Shown here one piece after another: positions 42,343 through 51,413 of a stretch of 64,000 bases of DNA (position 1 is the stretch's first letter; each line of letters starts with the position of its first letter). The position numbers were made by a program, and so were the translations under genes. The notes beneath the pieces were generated by a model. It was not told the DNA's origin and searched no databases. It saw only the letters and a program-made list of their open reading frames with translations. This DNA is from BOKV01 sp041397525 (lineage in GTDB: Bacteria > Pseudomonadota > Alphaproteobacteria > Rhizobiales > Rhizobiaceae): positions 372,001 through 436,000 of the forward strand of contig JAWKWL010000003.1 of the NCBI GenBank assembly GCA_041397525.1, in the 5' to 3' direction.

Positions 42343-43682
42343 TGCGGCTTGCCAACTGTCTTTTCCCGACCCGCTTTGGCCTAGCGATCTTGTCCGCAGT
42401 GATGCTGGCGCTGGCATTGGTCGTGATGGCACCACCGGCGGCAGCTGTCGAAATCCGCGAGGTGACATCGCCTGGCGGTATCACCGCCTGGCTGGTCGAG
42501 GATTATTCTGCGCCGGTCATCACCGTTGCCGTAGCCTTTCAGGGCGGCTCGAGCCAGGATCCGAAAGGGCGCGAAGGCATGGCGGAACTCACATCCGCCC
42601 TGTTTGACGAAGGGGCAGGCCCCTACGATTCGAAAATGTTCCAGGCACGGATCGCCAAACTTGGCATCGAGCTCGGCTACCGCGATTCCCGTGACCAGTT
42701 TACCGGCGTTCTTCGTACCTTGAAGGAAGACAGCGCGGACGCCTTCGAGATGATGCGCCTGACGCTGACCGAGCTGCACTTTGACGAAAATGCCGTGGAT
42801 CGCATGAAGAACGCCATCATTGCCGGCATTGAGCGCAAACGAAACAGCCCCGGTGCCAAGGCAGGCGAGGCTTTGCGCCAGACCCTGTTCGGGGACCATC
42901 CTTACGGTGATCCGGGCGATGGCACGGTCGAGTCTGTCTCGGCAATCACGCGCGAGGAACTTGCCGCGCATTTTTCAAGACTGTTTGCCAGGGACAATCT
43001 CAAGATCGCGATTGTTGGCGCGATGACGGCAGAGGAAGCGGGCCAGATGCTGGACAATGTGTTCTCCAGGCTGCCGGCCAGGGCACAACTGGCACCGGTC
43101 GTGGATGCGCGGGTAAAATTCGGTGATACGCTTTCCGTGGAAGAGGACATTCCACAATCGCAGATCGTCATGGCCTATCCTGGCGTCAAGCGCGACGATC
43201 CCGAATTTTTTGCCGCCTATATCGCCAATCACATTCTGGGCGGTGGCACTTTCTCATCCCGGCTTTATGACGAAATCCGCGAGAAACGCGGACTGGCCTA
43301 TTCTGTTGATTCCAACCTGTCCACCTATGATCATGCTGCATTCATTTCCGTCAGTTCCGCAACGAGAAATGACAGGGCTGGAGAAACCGTGGATTTGATG
43401 CGCAGTGAAATCGCCCGCTTCGCCAAGGACGGGCCAAGCGAAGCTGAACTCGAGGCCGCCAAGAAATACATTATCGGTTCCTACGCCATCAACAATCTCG
43501 ACACTTCTGCCAAGATCGCCAGCACCCTGCTCGCAATGCAGACAGAGCAGCTTGGCATCGACTATATCGACAGGCGCGAAAAGCTCATCGGTGCTGTCAC
43601 AATCGATGAGGTCCGGGCCATCGCGACGAAATTGTTCAGCGTAAAGCCGACACTGGTTGTGGTCGGCCCCAAAAGCTCGTAG
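42339..43682 (+). CDS. M16-family protein, inactive partner subunit
   Basis: The start overlaps the previous stop (ATGA). The 447-residue protein has a signal peptide (MMRLANCLFPTRFGLAILSA to AAAV). It keeps the M16 fold but lacks the HxxEH zinc motif; that place reads GMAELTSALF. It retains the Arg-Tyr pair of the partner half (YDEIREKRGLAYSV). In paired bacterial M16 enzymes this subunit supplies the substrate-binding half for the active subunit. The pair probably works as a heterodimer. Confidence 0.9.
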   Translation: MMRLANCLFPTRFGLAILSAVMLALALVVMAPPAAAVEIREVTSPGGITAWLVEDYSAPVITVAVAFQGGSSQDPKGREGMAELTSALFDEGAGPYDSKMFQARIAKLGIELGYRDSRDQFTGVLRTLKEDSADAFEMMRLTLTELHFDENAVDRMKNAIIAGIERKRNSPGAKAGEALRQTLFGDHPYGDPGDGTVESVSAITREELAAHFSRLFARDNLKIAIVGAMTAEEAGQMLDNVFSRLPARAQLAPVVDARVKFGDTLSVEEDIPQSQIVMAYPGVKRDDPEFFAAYIANHILGGGTFSSRLYDEIREKRGLAYSVDSNLSTYDHAAFISVSSATRNDRAGETVDLMRSEIARFAKDGPSEAELEAAKKYIIGSYAINNLDTSAKIASTLLAMQTEQLGIDYIDRREKLIGAVTIDEVRAIATKLFSVKPTLVVVGPKSS

Positions 43683-43746
43683 GGAACCGGAATCCGCCGG
43701 TCCTTCGGCGGCGAGGTTTGGAACAACCGGCAATCAGGATGGTGTC

Positions 43747-44574
43747 TTGAAGGAAGTTGCACTGGTACTGGGCGGCGGTGGCGCGCGTGGTCTCGCCCAT
43801 ATTCATGTTCTTGAGGCTTTCGATGATCTCGGCGTCAAGCCGGTGGTGATTGCCGGTTCGTCTATCGGCGCGATCATGGGCGCAGGCTATGCGGCCGGCA
43901 TGAGTGGCGCGGAGATCCGCGAATTTGCAATCAGGGCTTTTGGCGACCGGGGCGAGGTCATGTCCCGGCTTTGGAAGCTGCGCCCGCAAAGCCTGCGCTC
44001 GATGTTCATGGATGCGCTACCGCGCTTCGGCGAATTGAACGCAGAAAACGTGCTGCGTGCCTTCCTGCCGGAAGCGATCCCGGAAACCTTTGCCGAATTG
44101 CAGATACCGCTGAAAGTGACCGCAACCGACTTCTTCGGTAATTCGCTGACGGTTATCGAGGAGGGCAGGCTTTTCCCGGCCATGGCAGCTTCTGCCGCCA
44201 TACCTGCTGTTTTTCGTCCGGTCATGATCAATGGAAGGGTTCATATTGACGGTGGCATTGCCAATCCGGTTGCCTTCGATCTTGTCGAGGCGCCCGGGCG
44301 GATCGTGGTCGCGGTGGATGTGGTTGGCATGCCTGAGGGTGATCCCGCCAAGGTGCCAGGCCGCATCGAAGCAGCCTTCGGCGCCAGCCAGTTGCTGATG
44401 CAGTCACTGATCCAGATGAAACTGAGACTGCATTCGCCGGACCTGTTCATCCGTCCGGCAGTCAATGAATTCCGGGTCCTCGATTTCCTCAAGGCCGCAA
44501 CCATCATCGAGCGTACAAGGGCTACCCGGGCAGAGACCCGTAGCAAGCTCGAAAGACTGCTTTCCGCCGATTGA
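43747..44574 (+). CDS. patatin-like phospholipase
   Basis: The start is given as TTG at 43747 with AGGATGG upstream, because the frame from ATG 43657 overlaps the previous gene and adds an unrelated leader. The 275-residue protein has the anion hole GGGGARG, nucleophile GSSIGA (GxSxG) and catalytic DGG (DGGIANPVAFD). It is a Ser-Asp lipid acyl hydrolase. No signal peptide is seen, so it acts at the cytoplasmic face. It follows the M16 pair in the same direction and may be co-transcribed. Confidence 0.85.
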   Translation: MKEVALVLGGGGARGLAHIHVLEAFDDLGVKPVVIAGSSIGAIMGAGYAAGMSGAEIREFAIRAFGDRGEVMSRLWKLRPQSLRSMFMDALPRFGELNAENVLRAFLPEAIPETFAELQIPLKVTATDFFGNSLTVIEEGRLFPAMAASAAIPAVFRPVMINGRVHIDGGIANPVAFDLVEAPGRIVVAVDVVGMPEGDPAKVPGRIEAAFGASQLLMQSLIQMKLRLHSPDLFIRPAVNEFRVLDFLKAATIIERTRATRAETRSKLERLLSAD

Positions 44575-44597
44575 AAACCGGCACTTGCACAATCCTG

Positions 44598-46037
44598 TCA
44601 TTGGCCAAGCGTTGCGCCGCGTCCGGAGGTAAAGGGAGAATTCCCTGCTGGAACTGTCGGTAGCGGCAATATGCCGTCGCGCGCCGCCCGCTCAGGCAGG
44701 TATCGCAATTTGCGAAACGCAATGACCACGGCCAGTGCGCCGAACACAACCCCGCCCAGCCCCCATCCGGCCAGAATTCCCTGTGGCCCCCAGGCCATGC
44801 CGAAATGCACGAAGGGAATGACGCCCAGCGTCGCACGGCCCCAGTTGAACGCTGTCGACAGCATGGGATTGCCAAGATTGTTGAAGGCTGCATTCGCCAC
44901 GAAAAGTGCTGCGTTGAAGACAAAGCTCCCCGCAACGAACAAACAGAAGAAGCGGATCATCTCCGCAGCATCGCCGCGCGCGCCAAAAGCCATGATGAGA
45001 TAGGGATAGGTCAGCGCCAGCAACAGCCACATTGCTCCTACATACACCATCAGGAAGACCAGGCTGTCACGCATGGTTGAGTTCACCCGGTCAAACATCC
45101 CTGCACCGTAATTCTGGCTCAGGATCGGGCCGACTGCACCCGACAGTGAGAAAATCGCAGCAAAGGTCAGCGGTATTACTCGCCCGACAATGGCCCAGCC
45201 CGCAACTGCGTCATCGCCGAACTGTGCAACCGCGCCCGTGACATAGGCATTGCCCACCGGCGTCGCAATCTGCGTCAGCATGGCAGGTAGCCCGATCACC
45301 ATGAAAGGTCGAACCGTCTTGATGAGCCAGGCCCTGTCCGGCATTGCCAGCATCCTGTGGACATACCACACGCCATGGATGCCAACGCCGACCATGATGA
45401 TGCGTACGATCACGATTGCTATGGCAGCCCCCGTCACTTTCAGATCAAGTCCGAAGATCATGAACGGGTCAATCACAGCCGCTGACAGGCCAGCCGACAA
45501 CGTCACATACATCGCCCGCCTTGCGTCGCCACGTGCCCGCAACAGGCTGGATAGGCAGATGCCGAGGCCCATGAGGGGAATTGATGGTACCACGATCTTC
45601 ATGAATCCGAGCGCGATTGCATGCGTCTCCCCCTTTGCTCCGATGAGACTGAGGAGGGGACCAAGGGTCGGGTACATCAACAGCGCCACCAATCCCGAGC
45701 AGACACCCATGATGACGAGCGAACTTGCCGCATTCTTGTGCGCGGCTTCGACATCCTTTGCTCCGAGCGCGCGGGCAGTTATCGCGGTAGCAGCAATCGA
45801 CAGGCCGATGCATACCGAGACCGAAAAGAACATGATTGTTGAAGCATAACCAACTGCAGCCGCGAGTTCCTGCTGGCCGAGCAGTGAAATGTAGAACAGG
45901 TTTGCGAGATCAACCACGAAGATCGCTATCAACCCGACAGCGCCGGTCGCCGCCATCACTGTGACGTGACGCATGGTCGAACCTTGCGTGAAGGTTGGCT
46001 TGTCCCTGGATGTCGGGGAATGTTTCAAGCTGTTCAC
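44598..46037 (-). CDS. MATE-family efflux transporter
   Basis: The 479-residue protein has twelve predicted helices in two MatE halves. Typical stretches are VDLANLFYISLLGQQELAAAVGYAST, LSIAATAITARALGAKD and, in the second half, GWAIVGRVIPLTFAAIFSLSGAVGPILSQNYGAG. It exports cationic drugs or metabolites in exchange for Na+ or H+. It converges on the patatin gene, 23 bases away. The next upstream gene on the strand is a CPA2 antiporter. The substrate is unknown. Confidence 0.88.
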   Translation of the reverse strand: MNSLKHSPTSRDKPTFTQGSTMRHVTVMAATGAVGLIAIFVVDLANLFYISLLGQQELAAAVGYASTIMFFSVSVCIGLSIAATAITARALGAKDVEAAHKNAASSLVIMGVCSGLVALLMYPTLGPLLSLIGAKGETHAIALGFMKIVVPSIPLMGLGICLSSLLRARGDARRAMYVTLSAGLSAAVIDPFMIFGLDLKVTGAAIAIVIVRIIMVGVGIHGVWYVHRMLAMPDRAWLIKTVRPFMVIGLPAMLTQIATPVGNAYVTGAVAQFGDDAVAGWAIVGRVIPLTFAAIFSLSGAVGPILSQNYGAGMFDRVNSTMRDSLVFLMVYVGAMWLLLALTYPYLIMAFGARGDAAEMIRFFCLFVAGSFVFNAALFVANAAFNNLGNPMLSTAFNWGRATLGVIPFVHFGMAWGPQGILAGWGLGGVVFGALAVVIAFRKLRYLPERAARDGILPLPTVPAGNSPFTSGRGATLGQ

Positions 46038-46117
46038 TTTCCTTGCCTGGCCAGGGAGCCATCATTGCCTCTCATGGGCGATCGGCACAAGGCACTGGTT
46101 TCTTCTAACGGTTTGTG

Positions 46118-47959
46118 TCAATCGTCGCCAGCAGGCTTTTGCCCCGCTTGGGCCATGGGTTCGGCGGGTTGCATGTCATGCGATTCCCCGCCGCGTTCCT
46201 CCTTGTTGCGCCTTGGATCAATCAGCGGCTCCGGTCGTACCGCCCGCGTATGCAGCATGTGCGAACCGGCAAGAAGGCCTTCGCTTTTCTGTACGACCAG
46301 GCGGGCATCATCACGCTTGCGAACATCATCAATGATTTCAGCCGCTTCCTCATGCGAGCGACCGAGTCCCTCGAGCATCTTGCTGCCGAAGACAAGCGCG
46401 GATTCAAACGTCTCGCGAATATGAAAATCCACGTCCATTTCCATCAGTTGCAATGTGTGCGCGCGGTCATAGGCGCGTACGTAGATCAGTTTTTGCGGCC
46501 ATTCCCGCTCGATGATCGAGATGATCCGGTTGGTAGTCTCCGCCTTGTGCGTGCAAATCGCCACCAGCTCGGCTTCCTCAATACCGGCAAGCCGCAGCAC
46601 TTCGGTCCGGGTTCCGTCGCCGAAATAGATGCGAAAACCGAACCGCGCTGCATTGCGGATCTGCTCGGGATTGTTGTCGATGATTGTCACGTCGACGCCA
46701 CCAGCCAGGAGCGCCTGCGACGCGACCTGGCCCATGCGTGAAAAGCCGATCATCAGAACAGTTGATCCGGCACCTTCGAAATCCTCGTCCGGCAGATTGA
46801 CCTTGACGCGCGCCAGCAGCATTTCGCCGAGCCGTACCGCCAACGGCGTCAGCGCCATGGAAAGCACCACGCAGGCAATCAGAATGGATGTCGTGGCGCG
46901 ATCAAGAATGCCAAGTGAAAGTGCCGTTGAAAACAGCACGAACCCGAACTCGCCATGCTGTGCAATCACCGCAGCTGTGCGTACGCTGGTTGCATGGCCG
47001 GTGTTGAACAGGCGGCATGATATGTAGATGAGCACAGCCTTGACGATCATTGCGACCGGAACGCAAAGCGCGATGAAATACCAGTACTGCGCCAGTACCT
47101 TCAGTTCCAGCGACATGCCAATTGCCATGAAGAACAATCCGAGCAACAGGCCGCGAAACGGTTCCACATCCGCTTCGAGCTCGTGTCTGAATGATGAATC
47201 GGCAAGCAGCACTCCGGCGAGGAATGCACCCAGGGCCATCGAGAGCCCTGCCGCCTGCATCAGCATGGCGGAGCCGAAGACCACCAGCAGTGCCGCAGCG
47301 ATCATCACTTCGCGCGCACCGGTCTTGGCGATTACCCGAAACAGCGGATCAAGCAGATAGCGCCCGGCCAGGAGTATGGCTGCAATTGCACCAAGCCCCA
47401 TGGCGAAATTGTTCCAGCCAAGGCCCGTTCCGCTTCGATATGAAAGCAGCGGCACCAGTGCCAGCAATGGTACGATGGCCATGTCCTGCAACAGCAATAT
47501 TGCGAAGGCCTTGCGGCCGTGCGAACTGTTTGTGTCGCCGTTTTCCTCTATCACCTGCAAGGCAAAGGCCGTCGATGACAGTGCAAGGCCAAACCCGGCA
47601 ATGATGGCCTGGTTGGGATTGTTGAAAATGAAGCTGGCAAGCATGGTCAGCGCCAGGCCGCAACTCACCACCTGAAAGGTTCCCATCCCGAAAATGTCGT
47701 AGCGCATCGACCACAATCGTGATGGCTTCAACTCCAGTCCGATGATGAACAGCAACATCACCACGCCAAGTTCGGCAAAATGCAATATCTCATCCGCGTC
47801 CTCGATGAAGCCGACCAGCGGCCCTATCAGGAAGCCGGCAGCCAGATAGCCAAGCACGGTCCCAAGGCCGATCCGCTTGAACAGCGGGCCTGCGAGCACT
47901 GCGCCGGACAAAAGCACGACTGCATCGACAAAAAGCGGCGGCGCCTGGGCCAATGGCAA
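46118..47959 (-). CDS. CPA2-family cation/proton antiporter with RCK domain (Kef-like)
   Basis: The 613-residue protein has about 12-13 membrane helices (1-385) with Kef-type motifs (LGYLAAGFLIGP, HFAELGVVMLLFIIGLEL, GFGLALSSTAFALQ, HGRKAFAILLLQDMAIVPLL, QHGEFGFVL). It is followed by an RCK_N NAD-binding domain (STVLMIGFSRMGQVASQALL, about 400-520) and a polar tail. It probably exports K+ or Na+ under control of nucleotide or glutathione adducts. The start is a TTG; GGAG suits the TTG at 47953 (six-base gap) better than the one at 47959. Confidence 0.9.
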   Translation of the reverse strand: MPLAQAPPLFVDAVVLLSGAVLAGPLFKRIGLGTVLGYLAAGFLIGPLVGFIEDADEILHFAELGVVMLLFIIGLELKPSRLWSMRYDIFGMGTFQVVSCGLALTMLASFIFNNPNQAIIAGFGLALSSTAFALQVIEENGDTNSSHGRKAFAILLLQDMAIVPLLALVPLLSYRSGTGLGWNNFAMGLGAIAAILLAGRYLLDPLFRVIAKTGAREVMIAAALLVVFGSAMLMQAAGLSMALGAFLAGVLLADSSFRHELEADVEPFRGLLLGLFFMAIGMSLELKVLAQYWYFIALCVPVAMIVKAVLIYISCRLFNTGHATSVRTAAVIAQHGEFGFVLFSTALSLGILDRATTSILIACVVLSMALTPLAVRLGEMLLARVKVNLPDEDFEGAGSTVLMIGFSRMGQVASQALLAGGVDVTIIDNNPEQIRNAARFGFRIYFGDGTRTEVLRLAGIEEAELVAICTHKAETTNRIISIIEREWPQKLIYVRAYDRAHTLQLMEMDVDFHIRETFESALVFGSKMLEGLGRSHEEAAEIIDDVRKRDDARLVVQKSEGLLAGSHMLHTRAVRPEPLIDPRRNKEERGGESHDMQPAEPMAQAGQKPAGDD

Positions 47960-48117
47960 CTCCGGGATTGTTGGACTGTGTCGGGGAATCCGCCTAGAAC
48001 GGTTCAGTGTGATTGGCTGGCAGTTTCACAAACACGCTCGCCGTTGTCAAAGCGGTGCAGCTGCATTATTTGCCATTCATTGCCGCTTTGCAGCAACTAT
48101 TTCCCTGAAGGTGAACC

Positions 48118-49470
48118 ATGTCCTCAAAATCCGATATCATCGACCTTGCCCGCCTTGAGGACGGTGCAGCACGCCTTGTTGACGCTGCGAAAGCCGCCGG
48201 GGCCGATGCCTGCGATGTTGTCGTCGCGCATGGCCAGTCGCTCGGCATCGAAATTCGCGATGGCAAGGTTGAAAACACCAGCCGTTCCGAGGATGACCAG
48301 TTTTCCTTGCGCGTTTTCGTTGGCAGGAAGGTAGCCAGCGTCAATGCCAATTCGCCCCAAGGTCTCGACACGCTTGCCGAGCGCGCGGTCGCCATGGCCA
48401 GGGTTTCGCCGGAGGACGCCTGGCAAGGTCTCGCCCCCCGCGAGAGGCTCGCGACCCAGTTTGCCGATCTTGACCTGTGCGATCCTGTTCCACCCGACGC
48501 AGCCGAATTGTCCGCCCGTGCGCTGGCGTGTGAAACTGCCGGTCTTGCCGTTGAAGGCGTGGCGAAGTCCATGGGCGCACGTGCCTCCTGGGGGCTCTCC
48601 GGTTTCGTGTTGGCAACCTCAGATGGCTTTGAAGGGCACTATGCAGTGACCCGCCACAGCGCTTCGGCAGCAATGCTCGCCGGCGAAGGTACGGCCATGG
48701 AACGCGACTATGACTATCATGTCGCCGTGCATGCTGGAGATCTCGAAGACATGGCAACCATTGGCAGACGCGCGGGGCAGCGCACCGTGCGCCGCCTCAA
48801 TCCGCGCCAGGTGCCAAGCACCGCCGTGCCGGTGATTTTCGACCGCCGGATTGCGTCTGGCCTGCTGTCGAGCCTGGCAGGTGCGATCAACGGCGCGTCG
48901 ATTGCCCGCAAGACCAGCTTCCTGCGCAACGATATGGGCAAGCAGGTCGCCAATTCCGCCATCAACATCATCTGCGACCCGACATTGAAACGTGGCCTTG
49001 GCTCGCGTCCTTTCGACGGCGAAGGGCAACTGCCCGAGCCGATCCGCTTCGTGGAAAACGGTGTTCTCAACCAGTGGGTGCTCGACTGGGCATCTGCCCG
49101 TGAACTTGGGCTTGAAAGCAACAATCGCGCTTCTCGCGGGGGGGCTGGCACTTCGCCCTCCACCACCAATCTGCGGCTTGAGGCGGGCAACCAGTCGCCG
49201 CAGGACATGATCGGTTCGCTGCGCACGGGGCTGTTCGTGACCGAAACCATCGGCCATGGCATCAACATGGTCACCGGTGATTTTTCCAAGGGGGCATCAG
49301 GTTTCTGGATCGAGAACGGCGAACTTGCATATCCCGTTGCCGGTATCACCATTGCCGGCAATCTCCGCGACATGTTCGGCTCGATGATCCCTGCCAATGA
49401 TCTGGAAATCCGCGGCGCGACCAATGCTCCCACATTGCTCATTGATCGCATGACGATCGGCGGCACATGA
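48118..49470 (+). CDS. pmbA: TldD/PmbA-family metalloprotease component
   Basis: The 450-residue protein is the PmbA (TldE) half of the TldD-TldE protease. In E. coli this complex trims peptides such as microcin B17 precursor and degrades the CcdA antitoxin. Family stretches include IEIRDGKVENTSRSEDD, SVNANSPQGLDTLAERAVAMA, NAINIICDPTLKRG-like sequence, GVLNQWVLDWASARELGLESN and the final PTLLIDRMTIGG. TldD is not in the window. ATG has AAGGTG upstream. It overlaps the next gene by four bases. Confidence 0.9.
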   Translation: MSSKSDIIDLARLEDGAARLVDAAKAAGADACDVVVAHGQSLGIEIRDGKVENTSRSEDDQFSLRVFVGRKVASVNANSPQGLDTLAERAVAMARVSPEDAWQGLAPRERLATQFADLDLCDPVPPDAAELSARALACETAGLAVEGVAKSMGARASWGLSGFVLATSDGFEGHYAVTRHSASAAMLAGEGTAMERDYDYHVAVHAGDLEDMATIGRRAGQRTVRRLNPRQVPSTAVPVIFDRRIASGLLSSLAGAINGASIARKTSFLRNDMGKQVANSAINIICDPTLKRGLGSRPFDGEGQLPEPIRFVENGVLNQWVLDWASARELGLESNNRASRGGAGTSPSTTNLRLEAGNQSPQDMIGSLRTGLFVTETIGHGINMVTGDFSKGASGFWIENGELAYPVAGITIAGNLRDMFGSMIPANDLEIRGATNAPTLLIDRMTIGGT

Positions 49471-50264
49471 CAGCTGCCATCGACCTGCAAGCTGATCTGC
49501 GCCTGGTGCTGGACGCAGCCAATATTGCCGGGGAAATGGCTCTCGGTTTCTTCCGCTCGGAAAACCGTTCCTGGACCAAGCAAGGCAATTCGCCGGTTTC
49601 GGAAGCCGATGTCAATGTCGACAATTACCTGCGCAAGACCTTGCTCGATGCCCGCCCGCATTATGGCTGGCTGTCGGAGGAAACCGCCGACACACCCGCC
49701 CGCCAGGACCACGACGATATCTTCATCATCGACCCGATTGACGGCACAAGGGGGTTTCTTGAAGGCAATCCGCGCTGGTGCATTTCCATGGCCATCGTGA
49801 GCAAGGGCAGGCCTGTGGTCGGAGTACTGCACTGTCCTGCACTCAACGAGACTTATCACGCGGTTTTGCATGCCGGTTCGTTTCTCAATGGCCAGAAGAT
49901 TGAAAACCCCTCTTCTTCGCAAGTCACGCGCATTACCGCCTCCCGCAAGCTCAACGCCGAGATGGAAGAGCGCTATCCGGGCCGCTATGAAATTCTGCCA
50001 TATGTCCCTTCACTTGCCTACCGGATGGCAATGGTGGCGAGCGGCGCGATTGATGGCGCCTTTGCCAGAAGTGGTGCGCATGACTGGGACATGGCGGCGG
50101 CCGACCTGATCATTTCGGAAGCCGGAGGGGCTGTTTCCAGTATCTCTGGCAACCCGTTGTTGTACAACCGCACCGCAATTCGTGCCCCGGCACTGGTGGC
50201 GGCGGGGCCAGGTCGGGTTGAAACGCTTCTCGCACTTGCGAAAACCGGCGGCTTCCTGCAATAG
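49467..50264 (+). CDS. inositol monophosphatase family protein (CysQ-like)
   Basis: The 265-residue Mg2+ phosphatase has the family motifs WLSEETAD, IDPIDGTRGF and HDWDMAAADLIISEAGG. CysQ types hydrolyse 3'-phosphoadenosine 5'-phosphate; other members act on inositol phosphates, so the substrate is uncertain. The start overlaps the pmbA stop (ATGA). It is followed by DUF4170 and the lipid A gene run. This order is found in related rhizobia, as I recall. Confidence 0.85.
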   Translation: MTAAIDLQADLRLVLDAANIAGEMALGFFRSENRSWTKQGNSPVSEADVNVDNYLRKTLLDARPHYGWLSEETADTPARQDHDDIFIIDPIDGTRGFLEGNPRWCISMAIVSKGRPVVGVLHCPALNETYHAVLHAGSFLNGQKIENPSSSQVTRITASRKLNAEMEERYPGRYEILPYVPSLAYRMAMVASGAIDGAFARSGAHDWDMAAADLIISEAGGAVSSISGNPLLYNRTAIRAPALVAAGPGRVETLLALAKTGGFLQ

Positions 50265-50305
50265 AGCGGTCAGGATTTCGACTGGACCGGCGAGAGGTTT
50301 ATCGC

Positions 50306-50569
50306 ATGACCGACAATGAAAACAGCAAGGGCGGTTCTGGCAAGCAGCTGTTGCACCTCGTTTTTGGCGGGGAGCTGGATGACCTTCAGGCTGTGAATTT
50401 CCGTGATCTGGATGCGCTCGATATTGTGGGAATTTTCCCCGACTATGATACCGCGCACCGCGCCTGGAAGGCCAAGGCGCAACAGACAGTGGACAACGCA
50501 CATATGCGTTATTTCATTGTGCATATGCATCGCCTTCTCGATCCCGATGGTGATGGAAGGTTCGGCTGA
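50306..50569 (+). CDS. DUF4170 small protein
   Basis: The 87-residue soluble protein has QLLHLVFGGELDDLQAVNFRDLD, then DIVGIFPDYDTAHRAWKAKA and a C-terminal YFIVHMHRLLDPD. This is the DUF4170 pattern, typical of alphaproteobacteria. The function is unknown. It lies between the CysQ-like gene and the DUF374 acyltransferase, so a link to envelope lipid metabolism is inferred only from neighbourhood. Confidence 0.85.
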   Translation: MTDNENSKGGSGKQLLHLVFGGELDDLQAVNFRDLDALDIVGIFPDYDTAHRAWKAKAQQTVDNAHMRYFIVHMHRLLDPDGDGRFG

Positions 50570-50605
50570 AATGTATGGCCCGGCCGGGTGCATGTCGGTG
50601 GCACA

Positions 50606-51382
50606 ATGACTGATGACAACCAGCCTGCCCAGCGGCGTCGCCGCAAGACGCCGAAATGGGTCCGCGCGCCAGGTCGGCTACTGTCCGGCAACACGGCCTT
50701 TGCCGCCGTCGCCGCCTGGCTCGGCATTGCGTGGTTGAAACTTGTCTTCCACACCAACAAATGGGTTCTGGAACCGCAGGAGGCGCTGGACATCGCAAAG
50801 CCGCATTTGCCTGCGATTGCAACAGTCTGGCATGGGCAGCACATATTGTTGCCAGTCATTCCAATCGGCCTCAAGGCATCTGTGATGATCTCGCGCAGCA
50901 TTGACGGCGAGATCACAGCGCGAATTGCCGAAGCCTTTGGAGCAAAGACCATCCGTGCATCGGGTGGCCGGGAAAAAACCCGGATCATTGAAAAGGGTGG
51001 CATCAAGGGATTTCTTGAAATGCTTTCGGCATTGGAGAGCGGTGAAAATGTGCTTCAGACAGCCGATGTCCCCAAGGGAACGCCACGCCGCGCTGGCCTC
51101 GGCATCATCCGGCTGGCAAAGCGGTCCGGTCGCCCGATCATTCCCATAGCAGTCGCATCCTCGCGCCGCTGGGTGCTGAAGAAAGCCTGGGACCGCACAA
51201 CGGTGAATCTGGCATTCGGGCGCTCTGCAATCTGTGTCGGTGACCCGCTATACGTTCCCGCCAATGCAGGTGACGATGAACTGGAAGTTTGCCGCCTTGC
51301 CCTCGAAAACGAGTTGAAGCGCATCACTGCCCGTGCCTATGATCTGACCGGGAAGCCGGAATTAGGAGCAAGGCCGACTTGA
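50606..51382 (+). CDS. DUF374 lysophospholipid acyltransferase-like protein
   Basis: The start at 50606 (MTDDNQPAQRRRRK) is chosen over 50588. The 258-residue protein has an N-terminal basic stretch, one membrane helix near 35-50 and the acyltransferase fold. The WHGQHILLP motif resembles the HX4D-type catalytic start, and ISRSIDGEITARIAEAFGAKTIRAS, with DVPKGTPRRAGLG in place of the usual glycine motif, matches DUF374. It probably modifies lipid A or a phospholipid at the inner face. It lies directly upstream of waaA and lpxK. Confidence 0.8.
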   Translation: MTDDNQPAQRRRRKTPKWVRAPGRLLSGNTAFAAVAAWLGIAWLKLVFHTNKWVLEPQEALDIAKPHLPAIATVWHGQHILLPVIPIGLKASVMISRSIDGEITARIAEAFGAKTIRASGGREKTRIIEKGGIKGFLEMLSALESGENVLQTADVPKGTPRRAGLGIIRLAKRSGRPIIPIAVASSRRWVLKKAWDRTTVNLAFGRSAICVGDPLYVPANAGDDELEVCRLALENELKRITARAYDLTGKPELGARPT

Positions 51383-51413
51383 GGGGAATTGCAACAGCTT
51401 TGGGTTGCTCGCA